Shown here piece after piece: positions 17,957 through 27,112 of a DNA stretch of 64,000 nt. Location: contig CAJNDT010006137.1 of the NCBI GenBank assembly GCA_905221615.1, positions 219,405-283,404 of the forward strand. Reading direction: 5' to 3'. The notes below the pieces were generated by a model, which worked only from the letters and a program-made list of their open reading frames with translations, did not search any database and was not told the DNA's origin. How positions within the stretch are numbered: the stretch's first letter is position 1; each line of letters opens with the position of its first letter. Made by a program: the position numbers and the translations under genes. The stretch is from Symbiodinium sp. CCMP2592 (Eukaryota; Sar; Dinophyceae; Suessiales; Symbiodiniaceae).

Positions 17957-18768
17957 GAACCCCCGCTGATCGCCCGAATAGCCTCGGACCCACAACCTCT
18001 CTGAACCCGAAACCCCAACCCTAAACGTCTTGAGGTTTTGAGTTTAGCGTTTAAGCTTTGGCATAAAGTGTCCACCATGAAGCCGCACCTTCGCCTGGTC
18101 GAAAAAGCTTCCAAACATGCCTGGGCCATCAAAAAACAACGGCTACAGAGACCCTCAGCCAGAGAATCGTCCCCGAAGACAAGAAGGGGACCCTTAATAT
18201 AGCTATTATATACCCATTATATAGCCCATTATAGGGTAGGGGTCCCCAGTAAGCCAAACCGGACAGGGAACCCTTACTTCAGGGACGACACTTCAACCAC
18301 TTTCGCAAAAACTTGAGAGAGGAGACAGGGCTCTCGCTTTGGGGGCATTGGTGCGATGACGTGCAAGCGCCCAGACTTGATGTGATGAGTGCAAAAGATG
18401 GGTAGCGCTTTAAGGCGAAGAATCCTCTGCAGGAAGCCACGACACCTCTTTGAGACCTGGGTATCCACGGCCCCACAGCAACATCTTCAATCGAAGATCT
18501 CTGTTGAATCCTCAATCCGTCGAAGCTGACTTAGCGACACAGCTGGTTTCTGGATTGTGTTTCCTGAGTGGATCATGGCGATGGTGAAGACCACCGCGAC
18601 GATTGAAAAAATATGATGATAAGGATGAGCATGAAATCACCATCATCGACGACGGCGGCGACGATGATAGTGATTATTCTGAAGATTGCGATGCGCGCGC
18701 TGATGCTGCCAGTTGTCTGCGGTGAACAGGGTGCGCGCTGTTTGCCTTCGGCTCCGGTTTCGGATTAC
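17957..18768. other. Spacer; half MITE and an acidic coding-like fragment
   Basis: 18187-18250 is half of the element at 17543-17673. Plus-strand 18585-18723 is open and Asp/Glu-rich (Asp-Asp-Gly-Gly-Asp-Asp-Asp type), ending at a TGA; it has no start and could be an exon relic or a GAC/GAT repeat effect. Nothing else was recognised. Confidence 0.35.
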
Positions 18769-18873
18769 TACCTTAACCTACCAAAACCTACTTTTTTGTA
18801 GGAACCCTATAAGTTCCATATTCGGGTTTACAATAAGAACCTACAAAAAAGTGGGTTTTGGTAGTTTAAGGTA
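18769..18873. mobile_element. MITE, family E (105 bp, 34-bp inverted repeats)
   Basis: TACCTTAACCTACCAAAACC… at 18769-18802 faces its reverse complement at 18840-18873 with two mismatches in 34 bp, including a shared CTTTTTTGTAGG block. It is the longest terminal repeat among the MITEs here. Confidence 0.85.
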
Positions 18874-19804
18874 AACCCTAAACCCTAAACCCCAAACCCC
18901 GTCATCCGAGGAGAAGACTGCCAGGCGGACTGGCGACCTGAGGGTCGAGCAAGATTGCTGTTCAGGGCTCTTTTAGGGTTCAGGGTTTAGGGTTTGGGGT
19001 TTCGGGTGTTCGAATCACCACTAAATGTTTTCCATACATTCAACAGTAAATCCGAATTCAGATTTAGCTGCCAAGGCCTGCACTGTCTTAACCATCAGCT
19101 CTAAAGATTGAAGCGCTAGATTGTGAATTCTTAGGGCTGGTTTGGGTTTTGTAGGGATCCTCATGAGGGAATCTCGGCATTCATTGCATGAATTTCTCTG
19201 AAGGCGCTCGAAACTTCAGCGATCCATGTGATGCAAATTCCGGAACCCCGCAGGAATGCTCATGACGCCTTGCTGTAGCTCTGATCCTACCTCATGGGGC
19301 CTTATGACGTATCTCCACTAGTAACCCATACAGTACCCTGAATAGTGACAGCGAACCTGCCGCAGCCCAGCAGGGATCCGAAACAACTCTCAAGTCGTGC
19401 CCGAACTTCACCAGGGGCACTCCGCCGCTGAATGAACGGAACCCTTAACACTCTTGGGGTTTAGAGTTTAGGGTTTGGGCTTTTTGAGGGTTTACGGTTT
19501 GGGGCTTGGTTTTGTCTTAGGGTTTACGAAGTTTAGGGTGTAGGATTTAGGGTTTACAAGACAGAGAAACCCACGGGTTTCGGGTGTAGGGTTTTGGGCT
19601 CCCAACACCCGTGAGACATGAGACCGAACGCTGAACATGCTACGAAGCCTCGCACATAGCAAAGAAACCAGCATACCGAAAACACAAATAGACTCAATGT
19701 CATGTCAAGAGGACTAGCCCTCAAAAACCTTACAGTTTAGCTGCCGAGCAACTTTGATGACAAACATGGCTAGAGACAAATATGCGATTGCACACATGCA
19801 CACA
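18874..19804. other. Spacer, no gene recognised
   Basis: Telomere-like pieces sit at 18872-18897, 18972-19000 and 19455-19600 (TTTAGGG-like, much substituted). The remaining sequence shows no credible open frame or RNA gene by eye. Confidence 0.4.
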
Positions 19805-19915
19805 TGGTGACTTCGGTGCCCATTATACCATAATTAAAATATGGAACCCCCAAAATAGTACAGGTAATCGTTTAAGGCAAGGCTCCTACGTTAATAAATT
19901 CTTACAAGGATGCCG
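19805..19915. mobile_element. Truncated D-family MITE
   Basis: GCCCATTATACCATAATT… through GGTAATCG-TTTAAGGC matches the right half of the D element at 30300-30407. The left end with the GGGGCC inverted repeat is missing. It abuts the minus-strand exon-like island at 19917-20039. Confidence 0.55.
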
Positions 19916-19916
19916 G

Positions 19917-20039
19917 TGGATCCCAGCCCCCCGGGGGCCCTGCCCCGTCATCCGACTTCTTTGCAGCACCAGTGCTCGCACGTTTCTGCAGAAGGCGGGG
20001 TGCATCGCCGGAGTTAGGGTCTTGTTTGCGGACCCTTCC
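19917..20039 (-). CDS. Exon-like island of an unrecognised protein
   Basis: On the minus strand the segment is open for about 40 codons and has protein-like composition: a basic stretch (LLQKRASTGAAKKS) followed by a Gly/Pro-rich end (GAGPPGGWDPPASL) and then a stop. It begins directly after family-A MITE 20040-20139. If that MITE is an intron, the border would be a GA donor and a TAAG acceptor, both within the 9-bp target duplication. The other side abuts a truncated D-family MITE. No family was recognised; it is probably one exon of a decayed or unfinished gene model. Confidence 0.4.
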
Positions 20040-20139
20040 TTAGAAGGGGCCCCCAGCCTGTAATAGTGGTATAATAGGAATATAATAGGGCCCTAATATA
20101 ATCCTTATAGTCACTATTACAGGGTGGGGGCAGCTTCTA
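20040..20139. mobile_element. MITE, family A (100 bp) with 9-bp target duplication
   Basis: Imperfect inverted repeats TTAGAAGGGGCCCCCAGCC… (20040-20068) and …GGGTGGGGGCAGCTTCTA (to 20139). The flanking direct repeat GACCCTTCC occurs at 20031-20039 and again at 20140-20148. This is the longest target duplication seen for a MITE in the window. Confidence 0.85.
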
Positions 20140-20148
20140 GACCCTTCC

Positions 20149-21161
20149 CCTCAAAAAAGAATCTCGGGTGCAGGGTTTTGGGGCTTGGGGGATGGCATGG
20201 TTCAGGATTTTGGGGCTCTGGGTTCAGGATTTCAAGTCCTGGATAAGCTCGTGTGAAGGTTCTTCGAAGGTCGGAGTCTTGGCCAAAGTTCCTCAGAACC
20301 CTGAAATTCTCGAGTCGCGATACATTTCCAAAAATCTCATGTCAAGTGCCTAATTTACTTATCCCCCCACCCTCACATCCCGCCCCGAAGCCCCTAAACC
20401 GAACCTCGAACTCTATCTGCAACCCCGTTAAACGTTGAAAGAAGGGGTCCACCTGCGATGCGCCGAAGCTGGAAACCAGCGGCATGCCGCCTGAGCAAGA
20501 CAACAGAAGGTTCGGGTCAAGGTTTGGGGTTCCTACTATTACTAGGTGTTTTTGTAACGAAATGCAACAACTTCATCCCTGAACCCCAGGAGAAAGGAGT
20601 CAGACGGTGGCAAAGAAAGCGTTGCAATTCTGGCCTGGAAGGGGCGCACCCATCCCACGTGGATAGGAGGCACTCTCCTGAACATTGGACATGCAAGGAT
20701 TCAGAATTAAGGGTTTAAGGTATTGGGTATAGGGTTTAGGGTTTGGGGTTTGGAGTTGGCCCGCGAAACCATGCCGGAAGCTCGGAGCAAGTCTTAAACT
20801 TCAACATCCAATACCGACAGCCCAAAACATCCCCAAACCCTACACTCTACAACCTGCGAACCGGCGGAGCCCCAAAGAAAACAACCTAAGCAACCCTAAA
20901 CGGCGCTTGCACTCGCTTCTCAGCACTTTCAGTTGCCAATCGCTCCTTGGCCGGCGCTGGCCTGCAGCATGGATGACTGAGGGTCTGATTTATGGCTTTC
21001 CCGAAACACTAAACCCTAAACCCGAAACCCCAAACCCGAAACCCCTAAACCCTAAACCCGAAACCTCTACATCCCAAACCCAAAACCCCTAAACCCCTAT
21101 GAACCCGAAGCCCTTTACCTCCAAACCCGAAACTCCCCCAAACCCCTAAACCCCAAACCAA
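20149..21161. other. Spacer with weak open frames and CCCTAAA array
   Basis: 20458-20718 is open for 86 codons on the plus strand and also reads as plausible protein on the minus strand around 20560-20690; neither can be supported. 21004-21155 is a degenerate CCCTAAA/CCCGAAA array. Confidence 0.35.
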
Positions 21162-21291
21162 CCCTACTTGGAGGATCATGGGACTTAGTAAATAAGGTTA
21201 TAAGTACCATAATTGGGGTTATAAATATCTATAAGTAGAGTTACCCTAATTATAAGTCTAGTTACTAAGTCCCATGATCCTTTAAGTAGGG
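21162..21291. mobile_element. MITE, family F (130 bp)
   Basis: A 30-bp inverted repeat with two mismatches: CCCTACTTGGAGGATCATGG… (21162-21191) against its complement ending at 21291. It contains GGACTTAGTAA, shared with the family-F element at 26215-26301. Confidence 0.85.
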
Positions 21292-22335
21292 CTGGGGTTC
21301 CAAGATGTAGGGCTCCGGATCTGACACTGTAAGGCCTACGGTATGGCAGAAGTTTTTAAGGATTTGCTGTTCTGCTGGGGTTTCGGGTTTAGCGCTTAGG
21401 GGGTTTAGGGTTTCGGGGGTTTTGGTTTAGGGTTTGGGGTTTAGGGTTTCCTTCCCAGTGTGACCGTGTCATTATGTGGGAAATTCAATGAGGAATCTAG
21501 ACCGTATATTGACATAAGGACCCCGAACAAAGGTTCTCAAATCACTTGACACAAACGTTTGAAAGAGTTTTAACTGTAAACTCATGCGTGCTCACGAATC
21601 GTTAAGAAAAATCACGCGTCTCATCCACAACGGCTCGCCTCGCAGCCGCCCTTGCGGCAGCGGCCTTGAAATCACAGGACCAGAAACAAAAAGCGGTGTC
21701 GGGGTGGGGAAGGGTAGGGATTTGTGCTTTGCAGCTTTTGAAGCTTTCACGGTTCACGGCTTTTGATTTAAATTCAGGATACACGTCTTCGCCGGTGGGT
21801 TGCAGGGCTGGGCTGGGCCCCTGGCAGCTTCATCAGCCTTCTTCTTCCTGGAGATGTGCTTTGGCTTTCAAAGTAAGTTATGGTTTAGGGTTTAGGGCTT
21901 AGGGTTTAGGGTTGAGGGTTTAGGGTTTAGGGTTCAGGGTTGAGGGTTTAGGGCTTAGCGCTCAAAATTGCACGGTTTGGGTCTTTCGGCTCTGCCCTTC
22001 ATGATGCAAACCGTAATATTCAGGGGGGGTCGGGAGTTAGGGCTCGGATCAGGCGTAGTAGCAGGGTCCCTACCAGGGTTGTTGGGTCTTGATAGTAAAC
22101 ATATTGAGGGACTGCCTAACCCCCCCAAAGTAGATACACTACTGGCTCAACACCTCCAAAAGGCTATAATTCTACATACTCTTGGGTCCAGGTACTTACA
22201 GTAACTAGTCCCAAAAGAGTGATACTAGCATATACCCCAAAACCTGGTGATACTCGTAGTAAGTAGATTTGCCCGAGCCCTATGTTGTAGCTTCGCAGCT
22301 TTTTGCCAAGGCGACCGACAACCTCTTCATAACGC
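21292..22335. other. Spacer with two TTTAGGG arrays
   Basis: TTTAGGG-like runs at 21381-21452 and 21882-21958. Open frames at 21584-21784 (both strands) and 21968-22204 (plus) lack motifs and are not called. 22190-22270 has repeated short CCAAAAGAGTGATACT-like blocks, possibly a decayed MITE. Confidence 0.4.
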
Positions 22336-22388
22336 AGAGCCCAATACCCCTTAATTAAGGAATGTAGCCTAAATCATAATATGAATCC

Positions 22389-22430
<42 letters not shown>

Positions 22431-22483
22431 TTTTTTTAAGGTATATTTCTTAATTAAAAAGATATATTGGGGTCTCTGGGGTT
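22336..22483. mobile_element. M-like MITE disrupted by an AT microsatellite
   Basis: Left end CAGAGCCCAATACCCCTTAA and right end …ATATTGGGGTCTCTG form an imperfect inverted repeat related to the element at 605-705. The loop contains about 20 AT dinucleotides (22391-22430). Confidence 0.6.
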
Positions 22484-22566
22484 TAGACTTTCGGGTCTCC
22501 GGAATCTTTAAAGTTTAAAACCCCAAAACCTTAAAACGTCGAACCGGGGTATTGGGCTCTCTAGGG

Positions 22567-22643
22567 TTTAGGGTTTAGGGTTTAGGGTTTAGGGTTTAGG
22601 GTTTAGGGTTTAGGGTTTAGGGTTTAGGGTTTAGGGTTTAGGG
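22567..22643 (+). repeat. Pure TTTAGGG array (11 perfect units)
   Basis: Eleven uninterrupted, identical TTTAGGG heptamers. This is the cleanest telomere-like run in the window and, unlike the degenerate arrays around it, must be young. Confidence 0.97.
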
Positions 22644-23033
22644 TTTGGGCAGGGCCACGGCCCGACCCCCCTTGACGTTGACTACGCGCGGGCATCTTTA
22701 CTTTTGGGGGGCAAACTCCCGGCATCGATGCCGGCATTGGGGACGGTTTAGGGTTGAGGGCTTAGGGTCCACAATCAAGTAGGGCTTGATTGCGGATACC
22801 ATCATACCCTCTCACCACAACCCTAGCACCCTAGAGGGTTTATGATCCCTGGAGAACTGTGTTGCTTTTCGTGCCGAGGTCGGCTGTCTAAGCTACGTCG
22901 CGGGAGCCAAGATCACCATGAAGCGGTGGAAGGTGCCCACCTCTTCGGTTCAGGGTTGAGGGTTTAGGGTTTCGAGTCCAGGGTTTATGTACGGTTGGTC
23001 TAGGGTTTAGGGTTTGGGGTTTTCGGTTTAGGG
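22644..23033. other. Spacer, no gene recognised
   Basis: GC-rich sequence (22650-22740) followed by scattered TTTAGGG-like pieces at 22740-22770 and 22950-23035. There is a short direct/inverted TTGATTG motif near 22770-22800. Nothing codes convincingly. Confidence 0.4.
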
Positions 23034-23378
23034 CTTCATGTAACATTTCGATACCCCACCGATCTCGTTCAATATGGAGTTTACACTGGATTTTTGCAAG
23101 GCAAATGTCAACTACCTATCCAAGAACTCTGCCAGCAAACCCCTCTTGCCACCTCAAGCACAGTAGCTTTAATATCCATTGCACGAAAGCTTCTTGACAT
23201 GATTTCTGCACCTTCGGCTCCCTTCCAGCCTCGCAAACCTTTTTTCTGCGAAGCATTCTATGCAAAGCCTGACGCAGTCAAAACCTGTCACTGGTTTCTG
23301 AAACAGCTTAAGCCAAGTGTGCCGTCAAGCCAGAAGCTCCAAGGCATAGTGAATGTGCATGAAACTGAAGAGAAGTAA
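23034..23378 (+). CDS. Open frame of an unrecognised protein (possible exon)
   Basis: Open for about 115 codons up to a TAA at 23376-23378. Composition is protein-like, with YPTDLVQYGVYTGFLQGK near the start, ARKLLDMI in the middle, and an ending in VNVHETEEK. There is no ATG in the frame before the middle, so it is either a terminal exon entered by splicing or a relic. The upstream side is telomere-like sequence and the downstream side (50 bp) is a family-C MITE. No family was recognised. Confidence 0.4.
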   Translation, partial: LHVTFRYPTDLVQYGVYTGFLQGKCQLPIQELCQQTPLATSSTVALISIARKLLDMISAPSAPFQPRKPFFCEAFYAKPDAVKTCHWFLKQLKPSVPSSQKLQGIVNVHETEEK

Positions 23379-23429
23379 CGCACCCAAGCCCTGAACCCTA
23401 CTCTTCATCACCTTCCCACCCTTCCTACG

Positions 23430-23526
23430 GTTGATGGACAGAATCCTGCATTACCCATACGAAGGAATATACCATAATTCCCATAGTTTAGGGTCCTTGG
23501 GATAATGCAGGATTTTGTCCATCAAC
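23430..23526. mobile_element. MITE, family C, copy 1 (97 bp)
   Basis: GTTGATGGACAGAATCCTGC… at the left faces …GCAGGATTTTGTCCATCAAC at the right, 24 bp with one mismatch. The core holds an ATACCATAATT…CCATAGTTTAGGGTCCTT block shared with copies 2 and 3. Confidence 0.88.
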
Positions 23527-23622
23527 AGTACCACCGTGCTCCTGCACTTGAGCAATCGCTCTCCTCCGAACGACCGCGAATACTCCATTTAGTACAGCTT
23601 TGGTCAGGAGCGCTCAACAATG

Positions 23623-23729
23623 ATACTGCTGATGGACAAAATCCTGCATGACCCTGAGGACTTTAAACTATGGGAACTATGGTATATTCCTTATAATGGG
23701 TAATGCAGGATTTTGTCCATCAACAGTAT
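23623..23729. mobile_element. MITE, family C, copy 2 (107 bp)
   Basis: Inverted repeats ATACTGCTGATGGACAAAAT… and its complement ending CATCAACAGTAT, about 30 bp with one mismatch near the outside. It lies only 96 bp from copy 1, with its core in the opposite orientation. Confidence 0.88.
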
Positions 23730-24282
23730 TGCTAAAAAAAATCCGACCATGTCCGAGCCCTACATTGCTTCTGCTCCGTCTACTAGACTACCGGCTACTC
23801 GTCATGACCATCAAAGACCGCAACTTCTAAACTCTAAGAGACCCTGAACCCTAAACCCTAAACCCCGACCCCGAAGCTCCAAACCCCCAGCCCTAAGCCC
23901 TAAGCACGAAGCGCCAAGCACGTACGTAGCCCTAAACCGTATAGAGAGCTCCGCGATAAATGCCCCTGTGACCAAACCAGAAACACTACGTTACATGACC
24001 CCCTTGGGTTTATGTTGTAGACATGGGAAAATGATTCGCTATCCTAAATAGCCCCCGAAGTTTCTGTGTAGACATGAGAACATGATTCCGAAGGAACTCC
24101 CAGATGAGTCAGGGCCTCGTCTGCAGGGCGGCCGGCGTAAAACCTGGGAAAATCGCCGGAAGTCTCGAGGACCTACGTTCAAGGGTTTCAGGCTTCGGGG
24201 AAGCTGTAACATGGGTATATTTATAAAGTATACCATTATAGAATAAGGACCCCTAAACCCTTTTGACTTCTGGAGCGTTGTC
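23730..24282. other. Spacer, CCCTAAA pieces, no gene recognised
   Basis: Degenerate CCCTAAA/CCCTAAG units lie at 23843-23930. 24200-24250 has a TATACCATTATAG-like AT-rich patch of the kind found in MITE cores, without clear ends. Confidence 0.4.
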
Positions 24283-24328
24283 AAGTCAGGTACAACAACG
24301 TGTTCGCAAATATTCCATAACAGCGAAG

Positions 24329-24715
24329 TTATCTCTGCTTGGCATAGGTATTACTGGTACTCTGGGTATCTCCAAATCCGTCTCGTGGTTGTAGTATGTG
24401 TCCAAAAGCCACGATAAGACATGCTGTCGCTTCCTGCTGTCTGATAAGGCTGATCGGGTTGGCTGAATCATGTTGAAACCTACCATGCTCTGACTTGAAT
24501 ACAACGTGCACTGTTGTCCACTTCAGCTTGCAAGCAGGTTTCAAGTGAAGCGAAACTGGTAGTGGAAAAAACCCACAGTTTCAGCAGGTTCTGAAGCATC
24601 GTCCCATCAAAGGATGGGCAGCAGCAGACTGCATGGGCGCCTCATCTAAGAAATGCCCAAGGCGCATTTTGCTAATGATGGTCTGAATGGATGCTTTGCA
24701 AGTATCAGTGCTCAT
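24329..24715 (-). pseudogene. Coding-like frame interrupted by one stop, unrecognised protein
   Basis: From an ATG at 24715 the minus strand is open for 44 codons of ordinary protein composition (MSTDTCKASIQTIISKMRLG…), meets a TGA at 24581-24583, then stays open in the same frame for 84 codons to a stop at 24329. A second, overlapping minus frame (24286-24504; …HVLSWLLDTYYNHETDLEIP…) looks at least as protein-like, which suggests either a frameshift or a missed splice. No family was recognised. It may be a decaying gene or exons of an unfinished model. Confidence 0.4.
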
Positions 24716-24720
24716 GGCTG

Positions 24721-25235
24721 ATACTTTCACAGAGCAGTCTCAACTACCACAAAAACACAGAAGCCCCACACAGCCGTAAACGTAAACAGAACTCCGAAAC
24801 CCAAAGCATGTAAAAAGCACTCTAGAAAAACCCTTGAAATCCTTACCCCCCCCCCCCGCCAAACAAGCGAGCAATCGACACCCTCAAATCGCAGGGGGCC
24901 TACAGCATCATAAGATCCACTTCAAGGCCCCTCAGCGTCCGGCGGGTTCTCGCGGATCTCGCAGGATGCACCATGGCTGCGGCAGATCTGGGCGGCTGCC
25001 TCCAAAAATTGGACGTAGAGCTGATAGGAATTCAGGCTTGTTTAGGCCATTCTTGTAGCTTTAAAGCTGTTACGGAATATTCAAGACTTTCAGGGCTCAT
25101 AGATTGTTCAGTGCTTCCGGTCGGTCTTCTTTGGGCCTTAGGGCTGGGTTTTGGGGTTTTTGGAGCTTTAGGGCTTCAGGGCGGAGCGAGGGGGTTTGAG
25201 ACGGTGTTGGGGCTTCGAACCCAGGGTTTCGGAAG
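24721..25235. other. Spacer, no gene recognised
   Basis: A C homopolymer (24845-24857) and GC-rich sequence. Open frames near 24834-25284 on the plus strand are mutually overlapping and run into TTTAGGG-like sequence; not called. Confidence 0.35.
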
Positions 25236-25334
25236 GGTTGATGATATAAATCCTGCATGCCTCATAATCAGGTATATGCCATAATTACCATAGTTCAGGG
25301 TCCTTAAGGTCATGCAGGATTTATATCATCAACC
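25236..25334. mobile_element. MITE, family C, copy 3 (99 bp)
   Basis: A perfect 24-bp inverted repeat GGTTGATGATATAAATCCTG… at 25236-25259 and 25311-25334, flanked by a GAAG direct repeat (25232-25235 and 25335-25338). The ends differ from copies 1 and 2 inside the repeat (ATATAA against GACAAA), yet both arms changed together. Confidence 0.9.
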
Positions 25335-25387
25335 GAAGCAAGGCCTCCGCTTCCTGGCGGAAGAAGGTGGCAAAGACCTGGGCGCGA

Positions 25388-25515
25388 TGGGGTTTAGGGT
25401 TTAAGGGGCTTAGGGCTTTAGGAGTTTAGGGCTTTAGGGTTTTAGGGGTTTAGGGTTTTGGGTTTAGGGCTTTAGGGCTTTAGGGGTTTTTGGGTTAGGG
25501 TTTGGGGTTTAGGCA
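25388..25515 (+). repeat. Degenerate TTTAGGG array
   Basis: About 15 units, many expanded to TTTAGGGG, GCTTTAGGG or TTTTAGGG. Confidence 0.8.
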
Positions 25516-25659
25516 GTCAGGGCTGGGATCGAAAGAGCTCCGGATTTAGGCTCCCAATTGCTCAAGGCTGCTAGGGTTTTAGAAGCCGTTACCAGAAGCG
25601 CTGTAAAGAGTGTAGATGGATTTCGGCTACAGGGTGCAGAGAGTGTTCAGGGTTTGGGG

Positions 25660-25741
25660 GTTCAGGACTCAAAGCTTATCCTCAGAGTTAGCCAGCTCGG
25701 CGGGCTCTCAATCTTGTCTGGGTCGACGTGCCTCTGCAAGA
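25660..25741 (-). CDS. Exon-like fragment, downstream part (unrecognised protein)
   Basis: On the minus strand it reads LLQRHVDPDKIESPPSWLTL and continues open. The upstream part lies on the other side of MITE 25742-25894 (about 25895-25935, reading SRSGPFASD). Removing the MITE together with one 4-bp duplication joins the two in one frame without a stop. No family was recognised and the ends of the gene were not found. Confidence 0.4.
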
Positions 25742-25894
25742 CTAGTTCGTGGTTGGGATCGGATTAAAAATGTGCATCTGTTCATTCCTTATTGGGTTCA
25801 AGTACCCATAAAAATACAAAAAGATACCCATTTTTATTCCTTATTGGGTTCAAGTACCCCTAAAAATGTAAAATGTTACCCAGCTATGACAAAG
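25742..25894. mobile_element. MITE, family J (153 bp), same family as a VWA-gene intron
   Basis: Begins CTAGTTCGTGGTTGGGATC and ends …CAGCTATGACAAAG, flanked by AAGA on both sides (25738-25741, 25895-25898). It matches the 103-bp element forming the 56843-56945 intron. It carries an internal direct duplication of a TTCCTTATTGGGTTCAAGTA block (about 49-bp spacing). Here the duplication read on the minus strand is TCTT, so it does not provide a G-type donor. Confidence 0.85.
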
Positions 25895-25955
25895 AAGAGG
25901 TCAGAAGCAAAAGGTCCTGACCGACTCCTTGAAATACACCCCCAAGCCGCAATGA

Positions 25956-26040
25956 GCCCTAAACCCTAAACCCTAAACCCCTAAACCCTAAACCCCTAAA
26001 CCCTAAACCCCTAAAGCCTAAACCCTAAACCCTAAGCCGC
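25956..26040 (-). repeat. CCCTAAA array
   Basis: About ten CCCTAAA or CCCCTAAA units, nearly clean. Confidence 0.9.
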
Positions 26041-26214
26041 AAATGAGCCACGGCCCCACGGTCCGGACTGCAAGGGCATGGATAGCGTTGGACTGCCCCA
26101 AACCGAAAATTCTCAGCTGAAGGGCCAAAAATGAAGATAGCACAAGGAGGCCCAGAAAACTTAGTAAGTAGGCCATAAATAGTTATAAGCTGGGAGGCCT
26201 TACCTCTTCGATTG
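26041..26214. other. Short spacer with a half F-family element
   Basis: 26158-26205 (ACTTAGTAAGTAGGCCATAA) resembles one arm and core of the neighbouring F-family element, suggesting an older truncated copy beside the intact one. Confidence 0.45.
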
Positions 26215-26301
26215 CTTAGAGGCCCAGGGGCTTAGTAAGCAGCCAATAAGCAGACTTATAAGCACCCCGACTAGACTTACTAAGTCCCCTGGGCCTCTAA
26301 G
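26215..26301. mobile_element. MITE, family F, second copy (87 bp)
   Basis: CTTAGAGGCCCAGGGGCTTA… (26215-26239) faces …AAGTCCCCTGGGCCTCTAAG (26276-26301), 25 of 26 positions with one gap. The CTTAGTAAG motif is shared with 21162-21291. Confidence 0.8.
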
Positions 26302-26919
26302 TGCTGGATCCAAAACCCAAACGCAGAACGGCACCACTCGTCCAAGGGACACATCTCGCACCCTTCACGCGGCTGCGAAGGACGTTCTCGAGGATGGGTA
26401 GCCATGGCCCCCCATTCGTCACCTGCAGAGAAGGCATTGCCCTAAACCCTAAACCCTAAAACCTGAAGCCCGTAAACCCTAAACCCTAACATCCCTAAAT
26501 GCCAAACTCACTCCCTGAACCCGGGAACCTAAAACCCTAAACCCTGCCTTGACCATCGTGTTTTGGGCTTGGTTTCGGCCCTTCAGCTCGGGCTTGAGCC
26601 CGGCATTCTACACCTTTGCAAATTTCTTGCCTAAGGCCTGCCTGTACCCGAAAAGACCTACCCTTTTAGGGTTCCTTATTATGGTTTCTGTTGGTAGATC
26701 TCTTCGGCTACAGGTGGGGCCTAAACCCCAAAGTTTAGGGTGTAGGGCTTAGGGCCCAAATGGCCAAGCCGTCGCGGATGAAGCCCGAAGCCCAAACCCT
26801 CAATCCCCCATCCCAAACCCAAAACCGTAGCTGGCCCTAATCTGGGGCTCTGGGCGAGAAAGCAACCTCAAGGCTTATCGGACCGTCTTCAAGCTTGGCC
26901 TTACCCTGTACGGGGTTTT
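26302..26919. other. Spacer, CCCTAAA pieces, no gene recognised
   Basis: CCCTAAA units at 26443-26545. A 67-codon plus frame at 26549-26752 has no recognisable features and is not called. Confidence 0.4.
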
Positions 26920-27112
26920 CCTAACATGGGGGACCCAGATATGGTACCCTCAATAGTAGGATCCTTATGATAAGGACCCCCAAAAAGGGTACCCCCCTAT
27001 TTTCGGAAACCCTAAACCCTTATAGAGCCCTTTAAAGGAACCCTTATAGTACCCTTAAAGTAACCCTTTAAAGGACCCCCGAATAAAGTACCCCTATTTT
27101 CGGAAACTCCCA
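26920..27112. mobile_element. Rearranged family-B MITE with two right ends
   Basis: The typical right end of family B (TACCCCTATTTTCGGAAAC) occurs twice, at about 26985-27007 and 27084-27108. Between them are repeated CCCTTATAG/CCCTTTAAAGG blocks. Only the outer copy keeps the ACTCCC terminus. Confidence 0.6.
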
